The notes under the pieces: model-generated
What the model saw: only the letters and a program-made list of their open reading frames with translations
Told to the model about the DNA's origin: nothing
Database searches by the model: none
Shown: piece after piece, positions 32,791 to 40,930 of the stretch
Numbering within the stretch: position 1 is the first letter of the stretch
Layout: every line of letters begins with the position of its first letter
Made by a program: the position numbers and the translations under genes
Source: Pseudonocardia sp. N23
GTDB taxonomy: Bacteria; Actinomycetota; Actinomycetes; Mycobacteriales; Pseudonocardiaceae
Assembly (NCBI RefSeq): GCF_002583555.1
Contig: NZ_BEGX01000047.1
Span: 1-54,160, forward strand
Length of the DNA: 54,160 bases
Direction: 5' to 3'

Positions 32791-34418
32791 CGTGGGAGGT
32801 CTCCCGATGCCACCTGGTCGCGCAGGACGAACTTCTGGATCTTCCCCGACGGCGTGCGCGGGAAGGTGTCGACGAAGTACCACAGCTTCGGGGTCTTGAA
32901 CGGAGCCAACCGGCTGCGGCAGAACGCGAACAGCTCGTCGGGCGTCGGCGGGTCACCCGGGTCGGCCGCCTGCACGACGGCGCCGACCTGCTCGCCCCAC
33001 TTCGGGTCGGGGATGGCGATGACGGCGACCTCGGCGACCTTGTCGTGCGCGAGGAGCAGCTCCTCGACCTCCAGCGGGTGGATGTTCTCCCCGCCACGGA
33101 TCACGAGGTCCTTGAGCCGGCCGGAGATCCAGAGATAGCCGCGCTCGTCCATGGTCCCGACGTCGCCGCTGTGCAGCCAGCCGTCGGCGTCGATGGTTCG
33201 GTCCGTCGCGTCGGGCATGTTGAAGTAGCCCATCATGTTCTGGTAGCCGCGGGCGCAGATCTCGCCCTCTCCGCCGACCGGGACGGGCTCCCCCGTCTCG
33301 ACGTCGGCGACCTTGACCTCGACGTGCGGCATCGGCTGCCCGAGCGTCTCGGCCTGGTCGTCGTCGGAGTCGGTGGGGAAGGTCTGGGTGAGCACGCCGT
33401 GCATCTCGGCCTGTCCGAACAGGATCGAGAAGTCGCAGTTCCAGGTGTCCTTGGTGCGCCGCACCAGGTCGGCCGGAACCTTGGCCCCGCCGCACATCAC
33501 GGTCCGCAGCGCGGAGACGTCGCGCGTCGGGCGGTCCGGGTGGTCGAGGAGGCCGAGCAGGATCGTCGGCACGGTGAGGATCATCGCGCCTCGCTCGGTC
33601 TCCATCAGCTCCAGGACGAGCGCCGGGTCGAACTGCGGGACGACGACGTGCACCCCGCGCCGGGCCAGCGTCCCGACGCTCGCGAGCACCCCGCCACCGG
33701 TGTGGAACAAGGGGATCGGATTGATCCAGGCGTCGCCGTCGCGGAAGCCGGCGCGCTCGGCCGAGAGCCTGGAGGCATTGACGACGCCGAGGTTGTGCAG
33801 CAATGCGCCCTTGGCGAACCCCGTCGTGCCGGACGTGTAGATGATCAGGTTGGGATCCTCGGGTGCGACCTCGGGCAGCGGTGTCGACCGGTCGCCGCTC
33901 GCGACGAACGCGTCCCAGTCGTCGAAGCAGATGGTCTCGCGCAGGTCGGGCAGGTCGTCGCGGACGCTCTCGACGGTCCCGGTCATCGAGATGCCACGGT
34001 GCTCGGCGCCGTGGACGACACCGACGCTGCCCGACTGGCCGAGGGCGTAGCGCAGCTCCTCGGCGCGGTACTGCGGGTTGACCGTGACGACGACGATCCC
34101 CGCGAGTGCCGCACCCATCTGCAGCAGCACCCACTCAGCACGATTGGACTCCCACACCGCGAGCCGCTCCCCCGGCCGGAACCGGGCCAGCAGCGCGGCC
34201 GCGACCGACTCGGCGGCGTCGAGCATCTCGGCGTAGGTCCAGCGGCGGCGCTGCGCCGGGTCGACCAATCCGTCGACGAGGCCTGTCCGGTCGGGGACCT
34301 CGGCGGCGACCCGGCGCAACAGCGCGCCGACCGTCGTGACGTCGAGATCGACGTCCGAGGTGGCGGCCCAGTAGGAGGCCGCGGCAGGTTGTGGGATCGA
34401 CTTGCCCGAGATCGACAT
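32781..34418 (-). CDS. AMP-dependent acyl-CoA synthetase (FadD-like)
   Basis: A 545-residue ANL ligase: IIYTSGTTGFAKGALLHN (phosphate loop), FGQAEMHGVLTQTFPTD, SGDVGTMDERGYLWISGRLKDLVIRGGENIHPLEVE and the C-terminal lysine in PRTPSGKIQKF. It activates a carboxylic acid to its CoA ester. Together with the ligase at 23654-25186 it is the second acid-activating enzyme under the same operator type; the two may act on the imported acid and on a ring- or chain-cleavage product. ATG 34418 has GGAGG nine bases upstream. Confidence 0.93.
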   Translation of the reverse strand: MSISGKSIPQPAAASYWAATSDVDLDVTTVGALLRRVAAEVPDRTGLVDGLVDPAQRRRWTYAEMLDAAESVAAALLARFRPGERLAVWESNRAEWVLLQMGAALAGIVVVTVNPQYRAEELRYALGQSGSVGVVHGAEHRGISMTGTVESVRDDLPDLRETICFDDWDAFVASGDRSTPLPEVAPEDPNLIIYTSGTTGFAKGALLHNLGVVNASRLSAERAGFRDGDAWINPIPLFHTGGGVLASVGTLARRGVHVVVPQFDPALVLELMETERGAMILTVPTILLGLLDHPDRPTRDVSALRTVMCGGAKVPADLVRRTKDTWNCDFSILFGQAEMHGVLTQTFPTDSDDDQAETLGQPMPHVEVKVADVETGEPVPVGGEGEICARGYQNMMGYFNMPDATDRTIDADGWLHSGDVGTMDERGYLWISGRLKDLVIRGGENIHPLEVEELLLAHDKVAEVAVIAIPDPKWGEQVGAVVQAADPGDPPTPDELFAFCRSRLAPFKTPKLWYFVDTFPRTPSGKIQKFVLRDQVASGDLPRTL

Positions 34419-34452
34419 CGGCGTCGTCCTCCACTCGGCTGGGCGCGGATCG

Positions 34453-34481
34453 ACGCTATTGATATATGACCTCGACGTCAA
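34453..34481 (-). promoter_or_regulatory. Operator and promoter of the FadD-like gene
   Basis: ATGACCTCGACGTCAA at 34466-34481 matches the shared palindrome with one mismatch. Minus strand: -35 TTGACG (34476-34481), 17 bases, -10 TAGCGT (34453-34458), the same hexamer as at the biotin-carrier promoter. Confidence 0.65.
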
Positions 34482-34542
34482 GTTCGAGCTCGGCATCGAC
34501 ATTTCGGCCGCCGGCGAAGTATCCGCGGCCTACCGTCGGGGC

Positions 34543-35289
34543 ATGAGCGACGCCGATCTCTCCGTCATCGGCACGGCACTCGCCGACCGCGGCCGGGCCC
34601 GCATGCTGATGGCGCTGGACGACGGCCGTGCCCTGCCCGCGAGCATGCTCGCCTCCGAGGCCGGCGTCAGCGCCTCGACGGCGAGCGCGCACCTCAGGCA
34701 CCTGTGCGCGGCGGGGCTGTTGGAGGTCGTCCCGTCGGGCCGCTACCGCTACTACCGGCTCGCGGGCGACGAGGTCGCCCGGCTGCTGGAGCAGGTCGCG
34801 CGGCTCTCGCCGCCGCAACCGGTCCGGTCGTTGCGCGAGGGCACGAAGGCGCACGCGATGCGGCTGGCCCGCTGCTGCTACGACCACGTCGCGGGCCGGC
34901 TCGGCGTCGCGCTGACCGACGCCCTGCGCGACCGGGGCCACCTCGTCGAGGAACCGGGCCTCGACGTGCCGCGCCCGCGCGGCCGCTTCCCCGACGACGT
35001 GACCTACCGCCTCACCCCGGACGGCCGGATCTCGCTGACCGGGATCGGCGTCGAGGTCCCCGCGGCCGACGGGGTGCGCTGCTGCGTCGACTGGACCGAG
35101 CAGCGCCACCACCTCGCCGGGCCGCTGGGCCGGGCAGTGCTGGACACGCTCGTCGACCGCGGCTGGGTGCGTCGCACCGAACGCTCGCGGGCGTTGCGCC
35201 CCACCGGCGAGGGCCGCGCAGCGCTGCAGAGGCACTTCGGCGTGCCGTGGCCGCCGCCGAGCGGGGCGCGGGTACCCGCACACCGGTGA
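34543..35289 (+). CDS. ArsR-type winged-helix regulator with long C-terminal domain
   Basis: A 248-residue regulator. The N-terminal winged helix (about 1-75) has GTALADRGRARMLMALDDG, recognition helix SASTASAHLRHLCAAGLL and wing SGRYRYYRLAG. The C-terminal 150 residues (RCCYDHVAGRLGVALTDAL, then RCCVDWTEQRHHLAGPLG) contain two Cys-Cys pairs and a WTEQRHHLAG motif; this extended ArsR type occurs in actinomycetes, ligand unknown. The cysteine pairs hint at metal or redox sensing. Start ATG 34543, six bases after TACCGT, so perhaps leaderless. Divergent from the FadD-like gene. Confidence 0.88.
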   Translation: MSDADLSVIGTALADRGRARMLMALDDGRALPASMLASEAGVSASTASAHLRHLCAAGLLEVVPSGRYRYYRLAGDEVARLLEQVARLSPPQPVRSLREGTKAHAMRLARCCYDHVAGRLGVALTDALRDRGHLVEEPGLDVPRPRGRFPDDVTYRLTPDGRISLTGIGVEVPAADGVRCCVDWTEQRHHLAGPLGRAVLDTLVDRGWVRRTERSRALRPTGEGRAALQRHFGVPWPPPSGARVPAHR

Positions 35290-35487
35290 CCGCGGGCCCC
35301 GGTCCCGCTACCGTTCGCCCCTCCGTCGCGCAGCCGCGGTGGTTCGGAGGAACGGTGACTCCCGGCGCCGCGCTCCTGCGCGAGCGCCGACCTCGTCGTC
35401 CCTGCCGGCACCATCGCGGGCCCTGCCTGCACCCGGAGGCATCCGTGCTCCGCCATCGCTCACCCCTGCGCACCGCACACGTCCGTG

Positions 35488-35743
35488 TCGTCGACGTCCA
35501 TGTCGCCCGCGGCAGGTCCACGCTCCTGCACGTCCTCGCCGGCACGCTCGCACCGACCGTGGCGAGGTCCACCTCGCCGGTGGCCTCGGCGGCGCCGACA
35601 AACCACCTCTCACCGCCCTTCGTCGACGCGGTCACCGCGGCTCTGTGCACCACCGCCGCCGCGGTGTCGTCGCCACCCATGACCGCAGCCTGCTCGCCGA
35701 GCCGGCCGACTGGCCCGTTCTGCATCTCCCAGGAGGATGAGCT
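35488..35743 (+). pseudogene. Remnant of an ABC transporter ATPase (CydC/CydD-like)
   Basis: Pieces in two frames line up in the right order with an ABC exporter ATPase. One frame has RSTLLHVLAGTLAPT (Walker A end without its full GxGKS) and later FVDAVTAAL; the other has DRGEVHLAGG and then GVVATHDRSLLAE (H-loop) and VLHLPGG. Q-loop, signature and Walker B are missing, so a large internal deletion and at least two frameshifts occurred. The rest of 35290-35883 holds no gene. Confidence 0.6.
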
Positions 35744-35775
35744 GGTGACGAGCGCGATGCGGCCGCTGGCCTGTC

Positions 35776-35895
35776 GTGATCGTGCCGGTGATCGTGCCGG
35801 TGATCGTGCCGGTGGTCGCGGCGAACCGGAGGTCGCCGGGGTCGGATTCGCCGAGCGGAGTCAGCGCGCCGCGCCGAGCGGAGTCAGCGCGCCGC
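35776..35895. repeat. Short tandem repeats after the TetR stop codon
   Basis: Three exact 12-base units (GTGATCGTGCCG) at 35776-35811, then two exact 23-base units at 35850-35872 and 35873-35895. The second 23-base copy contains the stop codon of the TetR gene (35884-35886), and a partial third copy lies in its coding end. The duplication therefore spread outward from the gene's 3' end. Confidence 0.85.
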
Positions 35896-36957
35896 GCCGA
35901 GCGAGTGGGCCGCGCCCCAGCCGTCGACCCGCGCGACGACGCGGCCGCCGGCGAGCCGGACGCCCGCCTCGGTCGTGTCCGACACCGACGCCACGCCGGC
36001 CGCCGCCGCGAGCGTGCCGTCGTCGAGGACGAGCCGCAGACCTGGCGGCAGCAGGGTGGGGAAGGTCGGGCGCAGGGCCGTGGCCAGTTCGGTGACGACG
36101 AGCCGCGCGAGCATCCCGGCCTCGTGGGGATCGGCGGTGACGAGGGCCGCGGTGATCTCGGTGCCGGCCGGCGCCGCCCGGACGACGTGCTCGAACGCCT
36201 CCAGCCGGTGCAGCCCGAGGACGAGGACCAGCCCGTCGCCGGAGAAGGTGACGTCGGTGCCGCGCAGCGCGTCGACGGCCGGCGGTGGCTGCCAGACCTC
36301 GTCGACGGGGCGGGGCGTCGGGGCGTAGGCGACGTAGGGGGGTTCGGCCCAGACGTCGCCGAGGTCGGCGTCGGCGAGGTGCTCGCAGGCACGGACGAGG
36401 GTGAAGGGCTCACCGAACCCGGGTGCGGCGGTCGCGAGCCGGGCGGCCCCCTGCAGCAGGGTCAGCGCGGTCTCGGCGACGCGGACCATGCGACGGTCCT
36501 CGCGGCGACGCAGGGTCTGTTCGAGCGCGAAGCCGACGACGACCGCGCTCAGGGCCTGGAGCTGCGCGAACGGGGTGCGCAGCGTCGCGTCGGCGGCGAT
36601 CTCCTGTTCGAGGCCGGCGGCGAGGCGGACGGCGCCGCGGTGCTCGTCGACGGTCAGCGGGAGCCGCCCGAGCCATCCGCGGGCGAGGGCACCGAGTGCC
36701 TGCGCCGCGGTGGCCGGGGTCGCGGCGGCGGTGTCCGGCTCGGGGACAGCGGCGGCGTCGGCCGCGAGGACGGCGAGGTAGAGCGCGCGTTTGCTCGGGA
36801 AGTTCGAGTAGACCGCGCCGCGGGTGAGGTCGGCGGCCGCGGCGATGGCGTCGATCTTCGCGTCGCGGAATCCCTTGTCCCCGAACTCCGCGCGCGCGGC
36901 GTCGAGCACCCGGGCGCGGTTGCGTCGCTGCATCTCGGCACGGGACGGCCGTGTCAT
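35884..36957 (-). CDS. TetR family regulator with long C-terminal extension
   Basis: A 357-residue TetR protein, far longer than the usual 190-220. The DNA-binding domain (about 8-58) reads RNRARVLDAARAEFGDKGFRDAKIDAIAAAADLTRGAVYSNFPSKRALY. A ligand domain follows to about 185, then an extra region of about 150 residues (from FGEPFTLVRACEHLADADLGDVWAEPPYVAYAPTPRPVDE) with WAEPPYVAYAPTPRPV, DGLVLVLGLHRLEAFEHVV and LARLVVTELATALRPTFPTLLPPGLRLVLDDGTLA-like strands, which I do not recognise. Divergent from the P450, with a palindromic operator between. GGAGG three bases before ATG. Confidence 0.88.
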   Translation of the reverse strand: MTRPSRAEMQRRNRARVLDAARAEFGDKGFRDAKIDAIAAAADLTRGAVYSNFPSKRALYLAVLAADAAAVPEPDTAAATPATAAQALGALARGWLGRLPLTVDEHRGAVRLAAGLEQEIAADATLRTPFAQLQALSAVVVGFALEQTLRRREDRRMVRVAETALTLLQGAARLATAAPGFGEPFTLVRACEHLADADLGDVWAEPPYVAYAPTPRPVDEVWQPPPAVDALRGTDVTFSGDGLVLVLGLHRLEAFEHVVRAAPAGTEITAALVTADPHEAGMLARLVVTELATALRPTFPTLLPPGLRLVLDDGTLAAAAGVASVSDTTEAGVRLAGGRVVARVDGWGAAHSLGAAR

Positions 36958-37006
36958 CGTCCTCCACTCACTTGCTTCCCGATGTTCGCCGACGATACCG
37001 TCGTCA

Positions 37007-37029
37007 TTCAGATGATGTGAGCATCTGAA
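37007..37029. promoter_or_regulatory. Palindromic operator between tetR and P450
   Basis: TTCAGATG (37007-37014) and CATCTGAA (37022-37029) are exact inverted arms with seven bases between. An outer pair ATGTTC (36982-36987) and GAACAT (37033-37038) surrounds it. The site sits just before the P450 ribosome site and upstream of the divergent tetR, as expected for a TetR operator controlling both. Confidence 0.7.
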
Positions 37030-37053
37030 ATGAACATTCGGAAGGTGGGGCGC

Positions 37054-38214
37054 ATGGACGTCGTCGAGATCGACCTGGCCGACCCGGAGTCGTCGCGCGA
37101 TCCGGTGGCGACGTACGGCGCTGCGCGCGAACGGTCGGCGGTCGCCCGCCTCGTCGCGCCCGGGATGCCATCGATGTGGGCGGTGACCAGGTACGACGAG
37201 GCGCGTGCCCTGTTCACCGACGGCCGGTTCGCCCTGAGCGACGCGACGTTCGCCTTGTTGCCCGCGAAGATCGCGCCGGAGTACCGGCCCTACCTGCGGA
37301 CGATGCAGCAGATGGAGGGGCCCGAGCACGCGCGGCTGCGGCGGGTCGTGTCGCCGGCGTTCACCCCGGCTCGCGCGGCCGCCTTCCGGCCGCGGGCCGA
37401 GGCGATCGTCGACGCCGCGCTCGACCGCGTCCCGGCGGGCCGGGCCGATCTCGTGGAGGTCGCGCGGCCGTTGCCGATCGAGATGATCTGCGCGCTCGTC
37501 GGGGTTCCCGAGGACGAGCGCGGGCCGTGGCACGAGTTCGGCGCGGTGGTCGCCGTCGGGCACGGCGAGGCGTTCGTGGCCGCGGTCCCGGGGATCATCG
37601 ACGCCGCGCGTGCTGCCGTCGAGGCCGCCCGCACCCGCGGCGGCGACGACCTCCTGTCCACGCTCGTCCACACCCCCGGCGGGCCGTCGGAGGCCGAGCT
37701 GGTCACGCTCGTCTGGCAGCTGCTGCTGGCGGGCCAGGTCCCGGCACTGCTCGTCCCCAACGCGGTGCACGCACTGCTGACCCACCCGGTTCAGCACCCC
37801 GATCCCGCGGCCGCCGTCGACGAGCTGATCCGCTGGTGCGGGCCGCAGCTGCTGTCGCTGCCCCGGGTCGCGCAGTGCGACGTCGAGATCGGCGGCGTCA
37901 CGATCACCAAGGGCGACATGGTGTCCGCATCGATCGTCGGGGCCAACCGCGATCCCCGGGTGTTCGACGACCCGGACACCCTGCGCCTGGACCGGCCCGA
38001 CGCCGGCGCCCACCTGGGGTTCGCCCACGGCGCGCACTTCTGCCTGGGCGCGAGCCTCGCCCGGATGCAGACGGAGGTGACGCTGCGCGCGATCCTGCGT
38101 CGCGACCCGCGACTGCCCGACCCCGACGAGGCCACCCGCCGTCCCGATCCGGGGACGTGGCGGCTGACGTCGCTCCCGGTCGAGCTCAGCCCGACCGGCG
38201 CTGGCGCCCGATGA
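37054..38214 (+). CDS. Cytochrome P450 with unusual I-helix
   Basis: A 386-residue P450. The heme motif FAHGAHFCLG (Cys at about 330), the K-helix ExxR (DELIRWCG) and RVVSPAFTPAR are normal. The I-helix reads LLAGQVPALLV where nearly all P450s have A-G-x-D/E-T; the acid and the alcohol residues for O2 activation are replaced by Val-Pro. It may use peroxide, a substrate hydroxyl, or be inactive. I chose ATG 37054, three bases after GGAAGGTGGGG; the ATG at 37030 adds eight residues overlapping the operator edge. No ferredoxin gene is nearby. The 3' end overlaps the convergent hypothetical gene by 29 bases. Confidence 0.92.
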   Translation: MDVVEIDLADPESSRDPVATYGAARERSAVARLVAPGMPSMWAVTRYDEARALFTDGRFALSDATFALLPAKIAPEYRPYLRTMQQMEGPEHARLRRVVSPAFTPARAAAFRPRAEAIVDAALDRVPAGRADLVEVARPLPIEMICALVGVPEDERGPWHEFGAVVAVGHGEAFVAAVPGIIDAARAAVEAARTRGGDDLLSTLVHTPGGPSEAELVTLVWQLLLAGQVPALLVPNAVHALLTHPVQHPDPAAAVDELIRWCGPQLLSLPRVAQCDVEIGGVTITKGDMVSASIVGANRDPRVFDDPDTLRLDRPDAGAHLGFAHGAHFCLGASLARMQTEVTLRAILRRDPRLPDPDEATRRPDPGTWRLTSLPVELSPTGAGAR

Positions 38215-38587
38215 GCTGCAGCAGCCCGGCGGCGTCGGCACACTTGGCCCGCACCTCGATGGTGCCGGTGCTGTCGGTGCGGAACCGCGCCACATCCGCC
38301 ACGACCAGCAGCTTCTCGCCGTCGAGGGAGATGTCGAGCGCGTCGAACCGCCGGTCGTTCCAGGGGACGTCGACCATCGGGACGCCGCGGCCGGTGAGGA
38401 CCGAGAACCGCCAGCGGGTCACGACGACGGTCCAGCGCTGCGCCTCCTTCGCCCACGACGAGTAGCGCCCGGGCGCGCGGAAGCGGCGGTATGTGATGGT
38501 GCCCCCGACGGTCTCCTGATGGAGGATCCCCTCGCGCTCCCATTCATGGAGATCCGGTCCGCGACCCGACCTCCTCCAGAACGCCAC
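38186..38587 (-). CDS. Conserved-looking hypothetical protein
   Basis: I place the start at GTG 38587 (VAFWRRSGRGPDLHEW), giving 133 residues. The protein is rich in alternating strands (TVVVTRWRFSVLTGRGVPMVDVPW, FDALDISLDGEKLLVVADVARF) and ends with a helix (CADAAGLLQLIGRQRR), much like a small PH- or lipid-binding fold; this is a guess. The longer frame to 38761 gives an Arg-rich, non-protein-like N-terminus. It is convergent with the P450 and overlaps it. Confidence 0.65.
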   Translation of the reverse strand: MAFWRRSGRGPDLHEWEREGILHQETVGGTITYRRFRAPGRYSSWAKEAQRWTVVVTRWRFSVLTGRGVPMVDVPWNDRRFDALDISLDGEKLLVVADVARFRTDSTGTIEVRAKCADAAGLLQLIGRQRRSG

Positions 38588-38790
38588 GCCCGCAACGGTA
38601 CCCAGCCGACCGCAGGCGAGCCGGCCCACCCGCCGGGCCGACACCCGACACCGGACTCCGGATCGGACGGCGTCGATCCTGGTCGGAGGCAGCCCGAGGT
38701 CGAACACGGCGGAGGAGCTCACCCGGACCCGGATCGGTGCGTCCGGGTCGAAACCCGCCACGAGCGAGGCGCAGCCGGTACGAAGGAGAC

Positions 38791-39783
38791 ATGACCACTC
38801 CCCCGGCGACGCGGCGCGCCGTCCGCTTCTCCCGCTTCGGCCCGCCGGACGTACTGGAACTGGTCACCGAGCCGCTGCCCGAGCCGGGGCCGGCCGACGT
38901 CGTGGTGGCCGTCGCCGCGGCAGGGGTCAACTTCGCCGACACGATGACCCGGCGCGGGGAGTACCGGCGCGACCAGGTGCTCCCCGACGTCCCGGGGGTC
39001 GAGGTCGTCGGGACCGTCGTCCGGGCGGGTCCGGGGTCGGGACACGTCGTCGGGACGCCGGTGGCGGCGTTCCTGCCCGACGGCGGCGGCTACACCGACC
39101 ATGCGGTCGTCGACGGCCGCCGGGCCTACCCGGTGCCGCCGGACGTCGACCCCGTGACGGTCGTCGGCGCGTTCCTGCAGGGCATCACGGCCTGGTACGC
39201 GGTCGACCGGTTCGGGCGCACCCGCGCGGGCGAGACGGTGCTCGTCACCGGGGCGACAGGTGGGGTGGGCGGGATGGCGGTGCAGCTGGCCGCGGACCTC
39301 GGCGCCCGGGTGGTCGGGACGGCGTCGACACCGGAGAAGCGCGACCAGGCGATCGCCCTCGGGTGCAGCGACGCCGTCGATCCGGCGGACCCGGACCTGC
39401 GTGGGGTGCTCCGCGGGCTGGCGGGCCGGCGCGGCGTCGACGTCGTCGCCGACATGGTCGGCGGGCCCGTGTTCGCCGCGGCACTGGACGCGTTGGGGCA
39501 CAACGGAAGGTTCGTGGTCGTCGGATCGTCGACGCAGCAGCCCGCGACATTCGACGCCCGCCGGCTGATCCCGCGCGGGCAGACGGTGACCGGTTTCGTG
39601 CTGCGCCGCGTCTTCGAGGCCGATCCCGCCGAGCCGGGGCGGGCTGTCGCCCACGTGCTGGACCGGGTCGCCGCGGGCGCGGTGACGCTGCGGACGCAGA
39701 CGTTCCCGCTGGCCGACGCCGCCCACGTGCACACGCTGCTGGAGGAACGGCGGACCGTCGGCAAGATCTGCCTGGTTCCGTAG
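38791..39783 (+). CDS. Quinone oxidoreductase/zinc-type alcohol dehydrogenase (MDR) family
   Basis: A 330-residue medium-chain dehydrogenase/reductase of the quinone-oxidoreductase branch. AVRFSRFGPPDVLEL and AAGVNFADTMTRRGEY open the catalytic domain; VLVTGATGGVGGMAVQLAADLGARVVG is the NADPH site. Zinc-binding cysteines are absent, as in this branch. It should reduce a quinone or an enone with NADPH. AAGGAG lies five bases before ATG. It is not linked by overlap to any neighbour. Confidence 0.92.
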   Translation: MTTPPATRRAVRFSRFGPPDVLELVTEPLPEPGPADVVVAVAAAGVNFADTMTRRGEYRRDQVLPDVPGVEVVGTVVRAGPGSGHVVGTPVAAFLPDGGGYTDHAVVDGRRAYPVPPDVDPVTVVGAFLQGITAWYAVDRFGRTRAGETVLVTGATGGVGGMAVQLAADLGARVVGTASTPEKRDQAIALGCSDAVDPADPDLRGVLRGLAGRRGVDVVADMVGGPVFAAALDALGHNGRFVVVGSSTQQPATFDARRLIPRGQTVTGFVLRRVFEADPAEPGRAVAHVLDRVAAGAVTLRTQTFPLADAAHVHTLLEERRTVGKICLVP

Positions 39784-39934
39784 GGCTCCGAGCCGGGTGG
39801 ACCGCGCCGACGGCGCGAGCTGGGCCGAGTACGCGCTGTGGCTGGACACGATGTGCCGGGCGCACCCGGCGGGCTGCTGCGCAGCAAGGGGATCGTCCCG
39901 CCGCGATCGCGCCGACGGCGCTGCCGGCCTCGGA

Positions 39935-40805
39935 CCCCGGCGGGAACGTCCACGTCGGCCGGACCCTGCACCCCTCGGTGGCCCTGGGGATCATCGTTCC
40001 GCGGATCACCGACTCACCTGCTGGCGCGCATCTACGAGAGCGCCGACGGCGCGGCCCACGCCCGCGGCCAACCACGCTCGTCGCCAACTCGAACGACGAC
40101 CCCACGCTGCGGATGGAGCGGCTGGAGACGATGCCGGCGCGCCGCGTCGAGGGCTTCCTCATCGGCGACGCCCGCCTGGACGGGGACGACCTCGTGCAGG
40201 CGCTCGAACGTCGAGAGATCTCGTACGTGTCCGTCAACCGGCGGCTGCGCGGGCATCCGTCGGTGACGACCGACGACGTCCGCGGCGGTCGGCTCGCCGG
40301 TGAGCACCTGTTCGGGCTCGGTCACCGCGCGGTCGGGGTCATCGCGGGCCCCGAGTACGCGAGCACGTGTGTGGAGCGCACGCACGGGTTCGTCGAGCGC
40401 TTCATGTCGGCCGGGATCCACGTGCCCGACAGCTGCGTCCAGCAGGGAGCACCCGCCGCCGAAGGCGGGCACGCGGCCGCCGACGGGCTGCTGACCCGCC
40501 ACCCCGAGATCACCGCGATCACCGCGATCACCGCGATCGACGACTTCGCCGCGATCGGGGCCGTCGGCGCCGCGCGGGAGCACGGCCGGATCGTGGGCCG
40601 ACATCGCGATCATCGGCTACAACGACATCCCGCTGATGAGCTGGCTGCCGGTCCCGATGAGCTCGATCAGCTCGCCGATGGACGAGATGGGCCGCCGCGG
40701 CTCGGAGGCCCTGCACGACATCCTGACCGGCATCGACCGCGAGCCGGTGCTGCTGGAACCGACGCTCCGCGCGCGGGCCGACGTAGTGGCCACGGGCCAG
40801 GGCGC
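39935..40805 (+). pseudogene. Broken LacI family regulator
   Basis: The ligand domain of a LacI repressor is spread over frames: LHPSVALGIIVPRITDS, then ARIYESADGAAHARG in a second frame, back to TTLVANSNDDPTLRMERLE...VNRRLRGHPSVTTDDVRGGRLAGEHL (through about 40590), then DIAIIGYNDIPLMSWLPVPMSSI in a third frame. The N-terminal helix-turn-helix is missing. A nine-base repeat expansion (ATCACCGCG) duplicates residues at TAITAITAIDD. At least three frameshifts make it inactive. The 150 bases before it (39784-39934) hold no gene. Confidence 0.82.
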
Positions 40806-40930
40806 GACGCGCCGACGGGCAGTCGAGCCGCCCGTAGATGCGCCGGCGCCGGTCGCCGCCCAGGGTCCCGGGCCGGTCGCTCACGAAGGGGCGGCCGTCG
40901 GCGCCGAGCAGGGTCCAATGGGCCGTCACG

